Positions 15,178-24,040 of a stretch of DNA of 64,000 bases are shown here, piece after piece. The notes beneath the pieces were generated by a model, which saw only the letters and a program-made list of their open reading frames with translations, was not told the DNA's origin and ran no database searches. Location of the stretch: assembly GCF_014650335.1 (NCBI RefSeq), contig NZ_BMUT01000012.1, positions 62,001 to 126,000 on the forward strand. Direction: 5' to 3'. Source of the DNA: Streptomyces hiroshimensis. Its GTDB lineage: Bacteria > Actinomycetota > Actinomycetes > Streptomycetales > Streptomycetaceae. Numbering within the stretch: position 1 is the stretch's first letter; every line of letters begins with the position of its first letter. Made by a program: the position numbers and the translations under genes.

Positions 15178-18100
15178 TCAGCCCTTTTCGGTGACGCCCG
15201 CGGCGTCGAACGTGGCCACCTCGTGCATGGCGCGCGCAGCGCTCTGCACGATCGGCAGGGCCAGCAGCGCACCCGTTCCTTCGCCTAGGCGCAGGTCGAG
15301 GTCGACGAGGGGCCGCAGGCCGAGCTTGGTGAGGGCTGCGACATGCCCCGGCTCCGCGCTGCGGTGACCGGCGATGCAGGCCGCGAGCGCCTCGGGGGCG
15401 ATGGCGCGGGCCACGAGGGCCGCGGCCCCGGCGCTCACGCCGTCCAGGATCACCGGCGTGCGCAGCGACGCACCGCCGAGGATCAGGCCGACGAGAGCCG
15501 CGTGCTCCAGGCCGCCGATCGCGGCGAGGACGCCGATGGGGTCCTTCGGGTCCGGCCGGTGCAGTTCGAGGGCGCGCCGGACCACATCGACCTTGCGGGC
15601 GTGCATCTCGTCGTTGATGCCGGTGCCGCGGCCGGTGATCTCGGCCGGGTCGGCCTCGGTGTAGACGGAGATGAGGGCCGCCGACACCGTGGTGTTGGCG
15701 ATGCCCATCTCGCCGGTGAGGAGCGCCTTGTTGCCGGCCGCGACCAGGTCGCGGGCGGTCTCGATGCCCACCTCGAGGGCGGCCATCGCCTCCTCGCGGG
15801 TCATGGCGGGGCCCGTGGTGATGTCGGCGGTGCCGGGCCGGATCTTGCGCGGCAGGAGGCCGGGGGTGCTGGGCAGCTCGCCCGCGACGCCGACGTCCAC
15901 GACGCAGACCTCGGCGCCGACCTGGTTGGCGAAGGCGTTGCACACGGCGCCGCCGCCCAGGAAGTTGGCGACCATCTGGGAGGTGACCTCCTGGGGCCAC
16001 GCCGTGACGCCCTGGGCGTGCACCCCGTGGTCACCCGCGAAGATCGCGACGGCGGCGGGCTCGGGGATCGGCGGCGGGCACTTGCGCGACAGGCCGCACA
16101 GCTGCGCGGAGATGATCTCCAGCATGCCGAGCGCGCCGGACGGCTTGGTCATGCGCTTCTGCCGCTCCCAGGCCTCGCCGAGCGCCTTGGCGTCCAGCGG
16201 GCGGATGCCGCGGAGGGTCTCGGCGAGGAGGTCGTGCGGCTCCTCGCCGGGCAGGGCGCGGCGGCCGTACTCCTCCTCGTGCACCACCCAGGACAGCGGG
16301 CGGCGCTTGGACCAGCCGGCCTGCATCAGCTCGGGCTCGTCCGGGAACTCGTCGACGTACCCGACGCACAGGTACGCGACGACCTCCAGGTGCTCGGGAA
16401 GGCCGAGGGTGCGGACCATCTCGCGCTCGTCGAAGAAGCTGACCCAGCCGACGCCGAGGCCCTCGGCGCGGGCGGCGAGCCAGAGGTTCTCGACGGCCAG
16501 CGCGGAGGAGTACGGCGCCATCTGCGGCTGGGTGTGCCGGCCGAGGGTGTGGCGGCCGCCGCGGGTGGGGTCGGCGGTGACGACGATGTTGACGGGCGTC
16601 TCGAGGATCGCCTCGATCTTCAGTGCCTTGAACTGCTTGGCCCGGCCCTTCGGCAGGGACTTGGCGTACGCGTCGCGCTGACGCTCGGCCAGCTCGTGCA
16701 TGGCCTGCCGCGTCTCCGCGGAGCGGATGACGACGAAGTCCCAGGGCTGGGAGTGACCGACGCTGGGCGCGGTGTGCGCGGCCTCCAGGACGCGCAGCAG
16801 CACCTCGTGCGGGACGGGGTCCTTGCGGAACCCGTTGCGGATGTCGCGCCGCTCGCGCATCACGCGGTGCACGGCCTCGCGCTCGGCGTCGCCGTAGCCG
16901 GTGGCGGCGGGCGCCTCGGGCTCCGCCTCGGCACCGGGGGCGTCCTCGTCCACGGGGCCGTCCGCCGCCGGGGCGGCCTCGGCTGTGCGGGACGCGGGGA
17001 CGGCCGGGCCCGGAGCCTCGGCCGGCTCGGCGGGGGCCTGCTGGGAGGCCGGGATGCGGACCTCGGCGTCGGCGGGGGCCTCGGGTGCCGCCGCCGGGGT
17101 GATGACCTGGGCGGCTGCGGGGGCGACGGGCTGAGCGTCGTCCGCGGCGGCCGGTTCGGGCAAGTCTGCTGCGGACTGCTCGGGCGCCGGAGTCTGCGCT
17201 GCGTCCTCGGTCGCGGGTGCCTGCGGATCGGAGATGGTGGCCTGCTCGGTCTGCGGAACGCCGGCGGGGGCGTGCGGGTCGGACGGGGCGGACGCGGCGA
17301 ACGGTTCGCCGGTGGGGGCGGCGGGTGAGGCGGGGACGGCGGTCTGCTCCGGCTGCGCGGTTTCGGCAGGGGCGGGTCCGGTTCCCTCCGGTGCGCCCGC
17401 AGCGGCGGTCTGCTCGGCCTGCGGGGCCTCGGCAGGAGCCGGTTCGGTCACCTCCGGCTCGCCCGTGGCAGCAGTCTGCGGGGCGGCAGGGGCGTTATCC
17501 GGCACTGCCTGGGCGTCGGCGGCCTGCACGGGCTCCGGCGCGACGGCCGGAGAGTCCGGCGTGGAGGCGGAGCCGGGGGTGGAGGCCGTCGCCGTAGCGT
17601 CGGGGTGGGGAACTGCGGCCTGCGCCTCTACGGCAGGCTCTGCGGCCTGCGCTTCCGCTACGGGCCCGGCAGGCTCGTCGGCGGTCTGCTCAGTCTGCGC
17701 AGCCGCAGCCTCCGCCACGGGCGCAGAACCGGCAGGCTGCTCCGGCTGCGGGACCTCGGTCTGCGCGTCCGTCACGGCCTCGGCCGGGACTGCGGCTTCG
17801 GCGACCTGCTCGGCCTGCGGGGCGGGAACCTCAGCGGCCGCCACAGGCTCGGCAGCGGCCGGAGCGGCGGCGGCATCCGCCACGGACACGGCACCGGCGG
17901 GCTGCTCGGCCTGCGCAACAGCGGTGGCATCCGTCGCGGGCACGGCGCTGACGGGCTGTTCGGGCTGTTCGGGCTGCGCGACGTCAGCCTGTGCGCCCGC
18001 CACCGCCACGGCCTCGGCCTGCACAGCGGCGACCGCATCCACCACGGGCACCGGACCGGCAGCCTGCTCGGGCTGCACGGCCGTGACCTGCGCCTCGGCC

Positions 18101-19767
18101 ACACCCTCGGCAGCAACCGGGACGGCGGCCTGCGCCTCCCCCGCAGGGTCGGCAACGGCGGGAGCCGCCGCTTCGGCAGCCTGTTCTGCCTGCGGAGCGG
18201 TGGCGGCGTCCGCCACCGGTACGGAACCGGCAGGCTGCACACCCGCGTCCTGCGCGTCCACCGCGGGACCGGCAGCGACAGCCGCCTCCGGCGCGAGATG
18301 GGCCACGTCCGGCGTCTCGGGAGCCGCAAGTTGTTCCGGCATGCCGTCAGCGGCCGCATCGGCCGGGGCGGTCTGTACCTGGGGCTCGTCCGCGGGAATG
18401 ACCGCCGGGAGGGCCTCTGCCGACGGGGCGTCAGCGAGAGCCGCTGCCTGGTCGGCCGGGGCCTGCGGAACGCCGGCGGGGGCGATGGGGGCGACGGCCT
18501 CGGCGGCGGGCGCCGGCGGGACCTCGGCCGGAACCGGAACCTGGTCTGCCTGAGCCGCGGTCTGCTCCGGCTCGGCCGCACCGGCCGGGGCACCGGCGGC
18601 CGCAACGGCCTCGGTGACCTGCTCGGGCTGCCCGGTAGCGGCACCGGCAACGGGAACCTCGGCCGCCGCAGGCTGGGGCACAGCCACGGCCTGGTCGGCC
18701 GCGACGGCCTCCGCACCCTGGTGCGGGTCCGGCACGGAGGTCAGCGCGGGCTCGGCGCCCACGGCGGGAGCCTCCTGCGCATCGGCCACGGCAGCCGGTT
18801 CGGCGGGCTCGGCCGCGACGGCGGGGGCCGCAGCCGCATCGGCCTGCGGGGCGTCGGCGGGCGCAGCCACCGGCTCGGCCTCGGCGGCAGGCGCCGGCGC
18901 CGGGGCGGCGTCCGCCACGACGGCGGCCTGGGGGGCCGCCTCAGCAGCGGCGCCCGGCGGTACGTGGACCTGCCCGGTGGCTGCGGCGACCACGGCGTCG
19001 ATGGCGCTGAGCCCGGTCGAGGGCACCGCACCGGCGACCGGCTCGGCGGCGGCCTCGGGGGCGGCGGGGTGCCCGGCCGCCTGCTCCGGAGCGGGTGACG
19101 GCACGTCAACGGCGGGGGCGGCCGGGCCCGACGCCTGGGGCGGTACGAAGGCCGCGGCGGCCGGCGGCTGCGGCTGGGCGTCCCACGTGCCCGGCTGCTG
19201 CTGCGGCACCTCGCCGAGGCGCGGAGCCTGCTGAGTGCCCGTCTCGTCGGTGACACCGTCGAGGTATTCGGGGCCCGGGACGGGTGCCGCCGGCGGAGCG
19301 GGCGGGCGGACCGGGGAAGGGGCGGGCGCGGCCGGGCCGCGGTCGGCCAGCGAGCGGACGACTCCGCTGGTGGGGTCCGGGACGGGCGGGCCCATGTGCA
19401 GCGGGCGGCGCGGCGCCGCGGGGGCGGCGGGCGGCTGGCCCGCGGCGGCGGCCGGGGGGATGCGGACGTCGCCGTAGTCGACGGAGCCGGTGTCGCGTCC
19501 GCCGCTCTCGTGCGTACCGCCCTGGACGGCCGGCTGCTCCATCCAGGCGCCCTGGGCGCCCGGCATCAGCAGGAGGTCGTCCTCGTCGGCGCCGTCCGGC
19601 TCCGTGCCGTCCCCGTGGTCGAGGAAGGTGAACGTGGCTGGAGGGGCTGGAGGGGCCGGGGCTCCGGGGTCGGCAGGGGCTGCGGCGTCCGCGGGGAACG
19701 GCTGGCCGGGCAGCGCGCCTGCGTTCTCCGGCTGTCCCTCGCCCGGGAACTGGCCGGTGTCGGTCAT
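15178..19767 (-). CDS. cobT: BluB-CobT fusion with giant low-complexity N-terminus
   Basis: A 1529-residue three-part protein. Residues 1 to ~950 are Ala/Pro/Gln/Glu/Val-rich and almost free of Lys, Arg and aromatics after the first ~170. The early part keeps short non-repetitive islands (ATFTFLDHGDG, DDLLLMPGAQGAW, RRPLHMGPPVPDP). Residues ~956-1175 are a BluB-type flavin nitroreductase (RRDIR at ~972, SVGHSQPWDFVV), which makes 5,6-dimethylbenzimidazole from FMNH2. Residues ~1180-1529 are CobT, with GEMGIANTTVSAA and the catalytic LGEGTGA near 1495, which joins that base to nicotinate mononucleotide to form alpha-ribazole phosphate. ATG 19767 has GAGGGG 6 nt upstream. Confidence 0.9.
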   Translation of the reverse strand: MTDTGQFPGEGQPENAGALPGQPFPADAAAPADPGAPAPPAPPATFTFLDHGDGTEPDGADEDDLLLMPGAQGAWMEQPAVQGGTHESGGRDTGSVDYGDVRIPPAAAAGQPPAAPAAPRRPLHMGPPVPDPTSGVVRSLADRGPAAPAPSPVRPPAPPAAPVPGPEYLDGVTDETGTQQAPRLGEVPQQQPGTWDAQPQPPAAAAFVPPQASGPAAPAVDVPSPAPEQAAGHPAAPEAAAEPVAGAVPSTGLSAIDAVVAAATGQVHVPPGAAAEAAPQAAVVADAAPAPAPAAEAEPVAAPADAPQADAAAAPAVAAEPAEPAAVADAQEAPAVGAEPALTSVPDPHQGAEAVAADQAVAVPQPAAAEVPVAGAATGQPEQVTEAVAAAGAPAGAAEPEQTAAQADQVPVPAEVPPAPAAEAVAPIAPAGVPQAPADQAAALADAPSAEALPAVIPADEPQVQTAPADAAADGMPEQLAAPETPDVAHLAPEAAVAAGPAVDAQDAGVQPAGSVPVADAATAPQAEQAAEAAAPAVADPAGEAQAAVPVAAEGVAEAQVTAVQPEQAAGPVPVVDAVAAVQAEAVAVAGAQADVAQPEQPEQPVSAVPATDATAVAQAEQPAGAVSVADAAAAPAAAEPVAAAEVPAPQAEQVAEAAVPAEAVTDAQTEVPQPEQPAGSAPVAEAAAAQTEQTADEPAGPVAEAQAAEPAVEAQAAVPHPDATATASTPGSASTPDSPAVAPEPVQAADAQAVPDNAPAAPQTAATGEPEVTEPAPAEAPQAEQTAAAGAPEGTGPAPAETAQPEQTAVPASPAAPTGEPFAASAPSDPHAPAGVPQTEQATISDPQAPATEDAAQTPAPEQSAADLPEPAAADDAQPVAPAAAQVITPAAAPEAPADAEVRIPASQQAPAEPAEAPGPAVPASRTAEAAPAADGPVDEDAPGAEAEPEAPAATGYGDAEREAVHRVMRERRDIRNGFRKDPVPHEVLLRVLEAAHTAPSVGHSQPWDFVVIRSAETRQAMHELAERQRDAYAKSLPKGRAKQFKALKIEAILETPVNIVVTADPTRGGRHTLGRHTQPQMAPYSSALAVENLWLAARAEGLGVGWVSFFDEREMVRTLGLPEHLEVVAYLCVGYVDEFPDEPELMQAGWSKRRPLSWVVHEEEYGRRALPGEEPHDLLAETLRGIRPLDAKALGEAWERQKRMTKPSGALGMLEIISAQLCGLSRKCPPPIPEPAAVAIFAGDHGVHAQGVTAWPQEVTSQMVANFLGGGAVCNAFANQVGAEVCVVDVGVAGELPSTPGLLPRKIRPGTADITTGPAMTREEAMAALEVGIETARDLVAAGNKALLTGEMGIANTTVSAALISVYTEADPAEITGRGTGINDEMHARKVDVVRRALELHRPDPKDPIGVLAAIGGLEHAALVGLILGGASLRTPVILDGVSAGAAALVARAIAPEALAACIAGHRSAEPGHVAALTKLGLRPLVDLDLRLGEGTGALLALPIVQSAARAMHEVATFDAAGVTEKG

Positions 19768-19985
19768 GCGTACCCCTCGCCCATCGGTAGTGCTCCTTCC
19801 AACCGCTCACGCCCATAGTCAAGAACGAGCGTCCGTGCCTCGCGGCACGTTGTACGTCGCCCGCCCCTACCTTGCCGTGCCCCCGCCAAAAGGAGGGTGC
19901 GTTCGGGACATTGACGACTGTGGTGTCGGACACCGAGGGGCGGTACAACGATCCGCCAGCCTACCCTCCACCCGGCGGGCCGGGA
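19768..19985. other. gap between cobL and bluB-cobT
   Basis: 218 nt. It contains GGTGTC/GACACC as a perfect inverted repeat (19921-19933) and a minus-strand TTGACT near 19815. A promoter for the bluB-cobT gene probably lies here, but I cannot fix it. Confidence 0.35.
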
Positions 19986-21233
19986 TCACAGGTGGGTGCG
20001 GCGTCCGCTCAGCAGGAAGGCGACGGACCGCTCGCGCTCGGCCCAGGCCGCGGGGTCCAGCTCCACGGCCTGGAGCAGGGCGCATTCGACGGCGTAGCCG
20101 CCTTCGGCGAGGGCGCGGCCGATGGCCTCGGCCTCGTCGCGGGTGGCGGCGTGGGCGACGATGCGCTCGGGGCGGCGTGCGGCGCAGGCGGCGACGACGG
20201 GGGCGCCTCCCCCGCCGACGCGGACGACGTCGGGTTCGGGGAGGTCCTCCAGGACGTGGGGGGCCGCGCCGTGGACGACCTGGATCTGGACGGCGTAGCG
20301 GCGGGCGACGGCGGTGGTGCGGGCGCAGGCGTCGGCGTCGCGGTCGACGGCGATGACGGCGGCGCCGAAGCGGGCGGCCTCGACGGCGGCGGCGCCGCTG
20401 CCAGAGCCGATGTCCCAGACGAGGTCGCCGACGCGGGGGCCGAGGCGGGCGAGTTGGGCGGCGCGCAGTTCGGTGGCCTCGCCCTCGCCGAGGTCGCTGC
20501 CGTAGGCGTCGGCGGGCAGGGCCCAGCCGCGGACGGCCGGGGGGTAGCCGGGGTCGCGGCCGGCGATCCAGCCGCCGGCGGCGCGGGGCCGGGTCGCCCC
20601 CCAGCCGGGGACGGCGGCGGGTGCGGCGCCGGCGCCGCCGATGACGATGACGACGTTGGGGTCGCGCCAGTGGTGGTCGGGGGCCTTGTCGGAGGTGAGG
20701 ACGGTGACCTGTTCGCGCTCGGTGCCGAGCTCCTCGCAGATGACGAAGGTGCGGTGGACGTCGCCGAGGAGGAGGGCGAGTTCGGCGGGTCCGGCGCCGG
20801 GCGAGGTGAGGACGGCGACCTTGGTGTGGGCGCGGCAGACGTTGACGGCGCGGCGCAGGTCGCGGCTGTGGGCGACGACGATCTGGGCGTCGTCCCAGGG
20901 CATGCCGGCGCGGGCGAAGGCGGTGGCGACGGAGGAGACGGCGGGCACGACTTCGACTTCGAGGCCGTGCTGGGGGGCGCGCAGGGTGCGGACGACGCCG
21001 AAGAAACCGGGGTCGCCGTCGGCGAGGACGACGGCGGAGCCGCGGTGGCCGGCGATGCGGCGGGCGGCGAGGTCGACGCTGCCGAGGCGGATGCGCTCGG
21101 CGGCGGGCGGGACTTCGGGCAGGTCCAGGTGGTGGGCGGCGCCGGCCACGAGGGTGGCGGCGGCCAGGGCGGAGCGGGCCGCGTCCGTGAGTGGTGAGCC
21201 GTCCCACCCGATCACCGTGACCCGGTCGGCCAT
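19986..21233 (-). CDS. cobL: precorrin-6Y C5,15-methyltransferase (CbiE-CbiT)
   Basis: A 415-residue bifunctional cobalamin enzyme. The N-terminal CbiE-type methylase (1 to ~205) has VTVIGWDGSPL, VVLADGDPGFFG and VVPAVSSVATAFARAGMPWDDA. The C-terminal CbiT-type Rossmann methylase (~230-415) has LVWDIGSGSGAAAVEAARFGA and VRVGGGGAPVVAACAARRP. Together they methylate C5 and C15 of precorrin-6Y and decarboxylate the acetate side chain. ATG 21233 is preferred over ATG 21242, which would lie only 1-2 nt after AGGAG. A 20-bp tandem repeat lies directly upstream. Confidence 0.9.
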   Translation of the reverse strand: MADRVTVIGWDGSPLTDAARSALAAATLVAGAAHHLDLPEVPPAAERIRLGSVDLAARRIAGHRGSAVVLADGDPGFFGVVRTLRAPQHGLEVEVVPAVSSVATAFARAGMPWDDAQIVVAHSRDLRRAVNVCRAHTKVAVLTSPGAGPAELALLLGDVHRTFVICEELGTEREQVTVLTSDKAPDHHWRDPNVVIVIGGAGAAPAAVPGWGATRPRAAGGWIAGRDPGYPPAVRGWALPADAYGSDLGEGEATELRAAQLARLGPRVGDLVWDIGSGSGAAAVEAARFGAAVIAVDRDADACARTTAVARRYAVQIQVVHGAAPHVLEDLPEPDVVRVGGGGAPVVAACAARRPERIVAHAATRDEAEAIGRALAEGGYAVECALLQAVELDPAAWAERERSVAFLLSGRRTHL

Positions 21234-21250
21234 CGTCGTCATTCTCCTGG

Positions 21251-21363
21251 GCTTGTCGGCGGGTCTGCAGGTCTGTCGGCGGATCTGCGGGTCTGTCGGC
21301 GGATCTGCGGGTCTGTCGGCGGGGCTGTCGCCGGGTCTGCCGGCAGGGCTGTCGGTGGTCTGT
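21251..21363. repeat. 20-bp tandem repeat upstream of cobL
   Basis: Two exact copies of GTCTGTCGGCGGATCTGCGG (21271-21290, 21291-21310), flanked by about three more degenerate copies in the same 20-bp register. It fills most of the 197-nt gap between the GNAT gene stop and cobL. Confidence 0.8.
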
Positions 21364-21430
21364 CACGGGGTGCCGGAGGCGGGGCAGGGTGAGCGTACCC
21401 CTATTGGTCCGGACCTTCCCGGATCCCGCC

Positions 21431-22072
21431 TCAGGACCAGTCGCCGAAGGCCGCAGCGTAGCCGGGGTTCCCCGCGGGCTGCTCGCGCATTTCGTCGAGG
21501 TCCTCGGGGAGGAGGCTCCAGATGATGAGGTCGGTGCGCAGCTCGCTCCAGCCCCCGTCCCCGGTGCGGCCGCGTCCTATCCAGGCGTTGCGCAGCACGC
21601 CCTCGCTGATGCAGCCGATCTTCTGGGCGACCTGCTGGGAGGCCGTGTTGTCGGCTGCGGTGCGCAGCTCCAGGCGCTCGAACTTCTGGTCGCGGAAGAG
21701 CCACTCGGCGACGGCGAGCACGGATTCGCAGGCGTAGCCCTCGCCACGGGCCCAGGGGGCGACCACGTAGCCGACCTCGGCCGACAGGGCCCGCCAGTCG
21801 GTGTGGTGGAGGTGGACGCAGCCCACGAGGCGGTGGGTGAGGAACTCGGTGACCGCAAAGACGATTCCGCGCCCTTCGGTGCGCTCGGCCGGGGCCTCGC
21901 GCAGGGCCCAGTCACGGGCGTGGGCGGTGGTGTAGGGGTGGGGCACCGAGGTCCAGGCGGTGACGAGTTCGTCGCTCATCATCTCCGCGAGCGCGGGCAC
22001 GTCCTCGGCTTCGAACGGGCGCAGCACCAGCCGGTCCGTACTGATGGAGATGTCCGGGAAGGTGGATGTCAT
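21431..22072 (-). CDS. RimJ/RimL-type GNAT acetyltransferase
   Basis: A 213-residue acetyltransferase resembling the ribosomal-protein N-acetyltransferase subgroup. Seen are TDRLVLRPFEAEDVPALAEMM at the N-terminus, LVGCVHLHH, EVGYVVAPWARGEGYACESV (RGEGYA, acetyl-CoA loop) and ERLELRTAADNTASQQVAQKIG followed by SEGVLRNAW. These last elements are hallmarks of RimJ-like enzymes. ATG 22072 has GGAG 6 nt upstream. It lies between cobL and metQ on the same strand, but hairpins at 22171-22226 separate it from metQ. Its substrate is unknown. Confidence 0.85.
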   Translation of the reverse strand: MTSTFPDISISTDRLVLRPFEAEDVPALAEMMSDELVTAWTSVPHPYTTAHARDWALREAPAERTEGRGIVFAVTEFLTHRLVGCVHLHHTDWRALSAEVGYVVAPWARGEGYACESVLAVAEWLFRDQKFERLELRTAADNTASQQVAQKIGCISEGVLRNAWIGRGRTGDGGWSELRTDLIIWSLLPEDLDEMREQPAGNPGYAAAFGDWS

Positions 22073-22170
22073 GTGCTGCTCCAACGCCGGGGAAGTGGGC
22101 TCGGGACGGGGCGCTCCGGGCTTGAGTGCACCAGCATGCAGCATCGATGCGTGGGTGCGCCAAGCGCGTC

Positions 22171-22202
22171 GGCCCCGCGCACGCCGACGGGTGCGCGGGG
22201 CC
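22171..22202 (-). terminator. terminator downstream of metQ
   Basis: A perfect 12-bp GC stem (22171-22182 with 22191-22202). A second short hairpin, ACCACAG/CTGTGGT, lies at 22207-22226, closer to the metQ stop. Confidence 0.75.
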
Positions 22203-22246
22203 TGGGACCACAGGGGCGGCTGTGGTTACGGAAGCGACAGCCGGTG

Positions 22247-23122
22247 TCAGCCCTTCACCGCGCCGAAGGCGGGAAGGACGGCGCCGTTGCTGAACTTCTG
22301 CTCGATGAACTTCTTCACCTCGTCGGAGTTGAGGAGCTTGGCGAGCTTCTGGACGCGCGGGTCGGCCTCGTTGCCCTTCTTCACCGCGAGGAAGTTGGCG
22401 TAGGGGTTGCCGTCGGCCTTCTCCAGGGCGATGGCGTCCTTGGCCGGGTTGAGCTTGTGCCCGATGGCGAAGTTGCCGTTGATGACGGCGGCGTCGACGT
22501 CGGCGAGGCGGGACGGGATCTGGGCGGCCTCGAGCTCGGTGAACTTGATGCCCTTGTCGTCCTTGATGTCCGAGAGCTTGCCGGCGGCGCCGACGCCGTC
22601 CTTGAGGACGATGACGCCGTTGTCGGCCAGCAGCTTCAGGGCGCGGCCCTCGTTGGTGGCGTCGTTGGGCACGGCGATGGTCGCGCCGCTGCCGAGGTCG
22701 CCGGCCTTCTTTACCTTTTCGGAGTACAGGCCGAGCGGCTCGAGCTCGACGTTGACGACCGGGACGATGTCGGTCTTGTTCTTCTTGTTGAAGTCGTCGA
22801 GGTACGGCTTGTGCTGGAAGAAGTTGGCGTCGACCTCGCCGTTCTGCGTGGCGGTGTTCGGGAGCACGTAGTCGTTGAACTCCTTCACCTCCAGCTTCAG
22901 ACCGGCCTTCTCCGCGAGGTTGTCGCGGACGAAGTTGAGGATGTCGCCGTGCGGGGTCGGGCTGGCTGCGACGACGAGCTTGGCGGCCGGGTCGGCGTCC
23001 TTGCCCTTCTTCGTCGAGCTGCCGGAGGAGGAGGTGTCGGACGGAGCGCTGCACGCGCTCAGGCCGAGGGTGAGTGCGGCGGCGGCCGCGACGGCGGCGG
23101 TGAGCTTGACGGTGGTACGCAC
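22247..23122 (-). CDS. metQ: methionine ABC transporter substrate-binding lipoprotein
   Basis: A 291-residue NlpA/MetQ lipoprotein. The signal peptide ends in the lipobox LSAC (about 22-25), followed by a Ser/Lys linker. The mature domain begins AAKLVVAASPTPHGDIL and contains VDANFFQHKPYLDDF, ATIAVPNDATNEGRALKLL, VDAAVINGNFAI and ADPRVQKLAKLLNSDEVKKFI, all typical of the family. It delivers methionine, probably both L- and D-forms, to MetNI at the membrane. GTG 23122 has AAGAGGGG 9 nt upstream. It is last in the metN-metI-metQ operon, 141 nt after metI. Confidence 0.93.
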   Translation of the reverse strand: MRTTVKLTAAVAAAAALTLGLSACSAPSDTSSSGSSTKKGKDADPAAKLVVAASPTPHGDILNFVRDNLAEKAGLKLEVKEFNDYVLPNTATQNGEVDANFFQHKPYLDDFNKKNKTDIVPVVNVELEPLGLYSEKVKKAGDLGSGATIAVPNDATNEGRALKLLADNGVIVLKDGVGAAGKLSDIKDDKGIKFTELEAAQIPSRLADVDAAVINGNFAIGHKLNPAKDAIALEKADGNPYANFLAVKKGNEADPRVQKLAKLLNSDEVKKFIEQKFSNGAVLPAFGAVKG

Positions 23123-23231
23123 GAAGAGTGCCCCTCTTTCTGGATTTCCTGGGTTCACGAGGTGTTGCCGCCCGGCAAAGGGTCCGGGCTCGTGGATCTG
23201 CGGTGAGGGGCGAAAAGCCCCTCGTGCCAGG

Positions 23232-23251
23232 CCTGATCAGCTCCGATCAGG
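23232..23251 (-). promoter_or_regulatory. small hairpin between metI and metQ
   Basis: CCTGATC/GATCAGG, a perfect 7-bp stem without a T-tract. It may be an mRNA processing or stability element that sets higher metQ expression, as is usual for binding-protein genes. Confidence 0.4.
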
Positions 23252-23263
23252 AAGTCTTTTCGG

Positions 23264-24040
23264 TCAGGAGGCCTTGGAGGCCTCCGGCGCCTCGGCCTGA
23301 GCCGGGACGGTCGCCACGGGCTTGGGCGCCACGCGCGCGGGGGCCCACAGCCGGCGCAGGCCCACGGGGGCCGCCTGCCGCCCGCCGCGCCGGGCGAGGG
23401 CCCGTACGGCGAGGTCTCCGGCGAGCTGGACGACGGTGACGATGACGATCAGCAGCACGATGGTGATGTTCATCAGGCCGGTCTCGGAGCGCTGGTAGCC
23501 GTAGACGATGGCCAGGTTCCCGAGGCCGCCGCCGCCGACCGCGCCGGCCATCGCCGAGTAGCCGATGAGGGCGATGACGGTCGTGGTCAGACCCGCGATG
23601 ACCGAGGGCAGCGCCTGCGGGAGCAGCACCTTGAAGATCACGGTCCAGGTGCCGCCGCCCATCGACTGGACGGCCTCGACGAGACCGTTGTCGACCTCGC
23701 GGAGGGCGGTCTCCACCAGCCGGGCGAAGAACGGGATCGCGCCGATGGCCAGGGCCACCACGGCCGCGCTGGGCCCGATGGAGGTGCCGACCACGAAGCG
23801 GCTGAAGGGGATCAGCCACACCATGAGGACGATGAAGGGCAGCGAGCGGCCGAGGTTGACGACCACCCCGATGACCTTGTTGACCACGACGTTCTGCAGC
23901 AGGCCGCCGCGGTCGGTGAGGACCAGCAGGATGCCCAGCGGCAGTCCGCCGAGGATGGTGTAGACGGCGGACCACCACACCATGAAGAGGGTGTCCAGAC
24001 AGGCGTTCTGCAGCAGGGGCTGCATCTCGGTCCAGGTCAC
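23264..24040 (-). CDS. metI: methionine ABC transporter permease
   Basis: A 258-residue permease with five hydrophobic segments, starting with the long first span after VTWTEMQPLLQNACLDTLFMVW. The family motif REVDNGLVEAVQSMGGG (EAA loop) contacts MetN, and SAMAGAVGGGGLGNLAIVYGYQR follows, typical of MetI. The tail beyond the last span is ~45 residues of Arg/Ala/Pro, longer than in Escherichia coli MetI. The GTG start overlaps the metN stop as GTGA (24037-24040), so translation is coupled. Confidence 0.92.
   Translation of the reverse strand: MTWTEMQPLLQNACLDTLFMVWWSAVYTILGGLPLGILLVLTDRGGLLQNVVVNKVIGVVVNLGRSLPFIVLMVWLIPFSRFVVGTSIGPSAAVVALAIGAIPFFARLVETALREVDNGLVEAVQSMGGGTWTVIFKVLLPQALPSVIAGLTTTVIALIGYSAMAGAVGGGGLGNLAIVYGYQRSETGLMNITIVLLIVIVTVVQLAGDLAVRALARRGGRQAAPVGLRRLWAPARVAPKPVATVPAQAEAPEASKAS

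Noticed and set aside
17234..19234. Long plus-strand open frames rich in Gly, Ala, Cys and Ser opposite the bluB-cobT N-terminus
   Set aside because: They are antisense shadows of GC-rich Ala/Pro codons. They have no ribosome sites, no family motifs and biased composition that mirrors the minus-strand gene.
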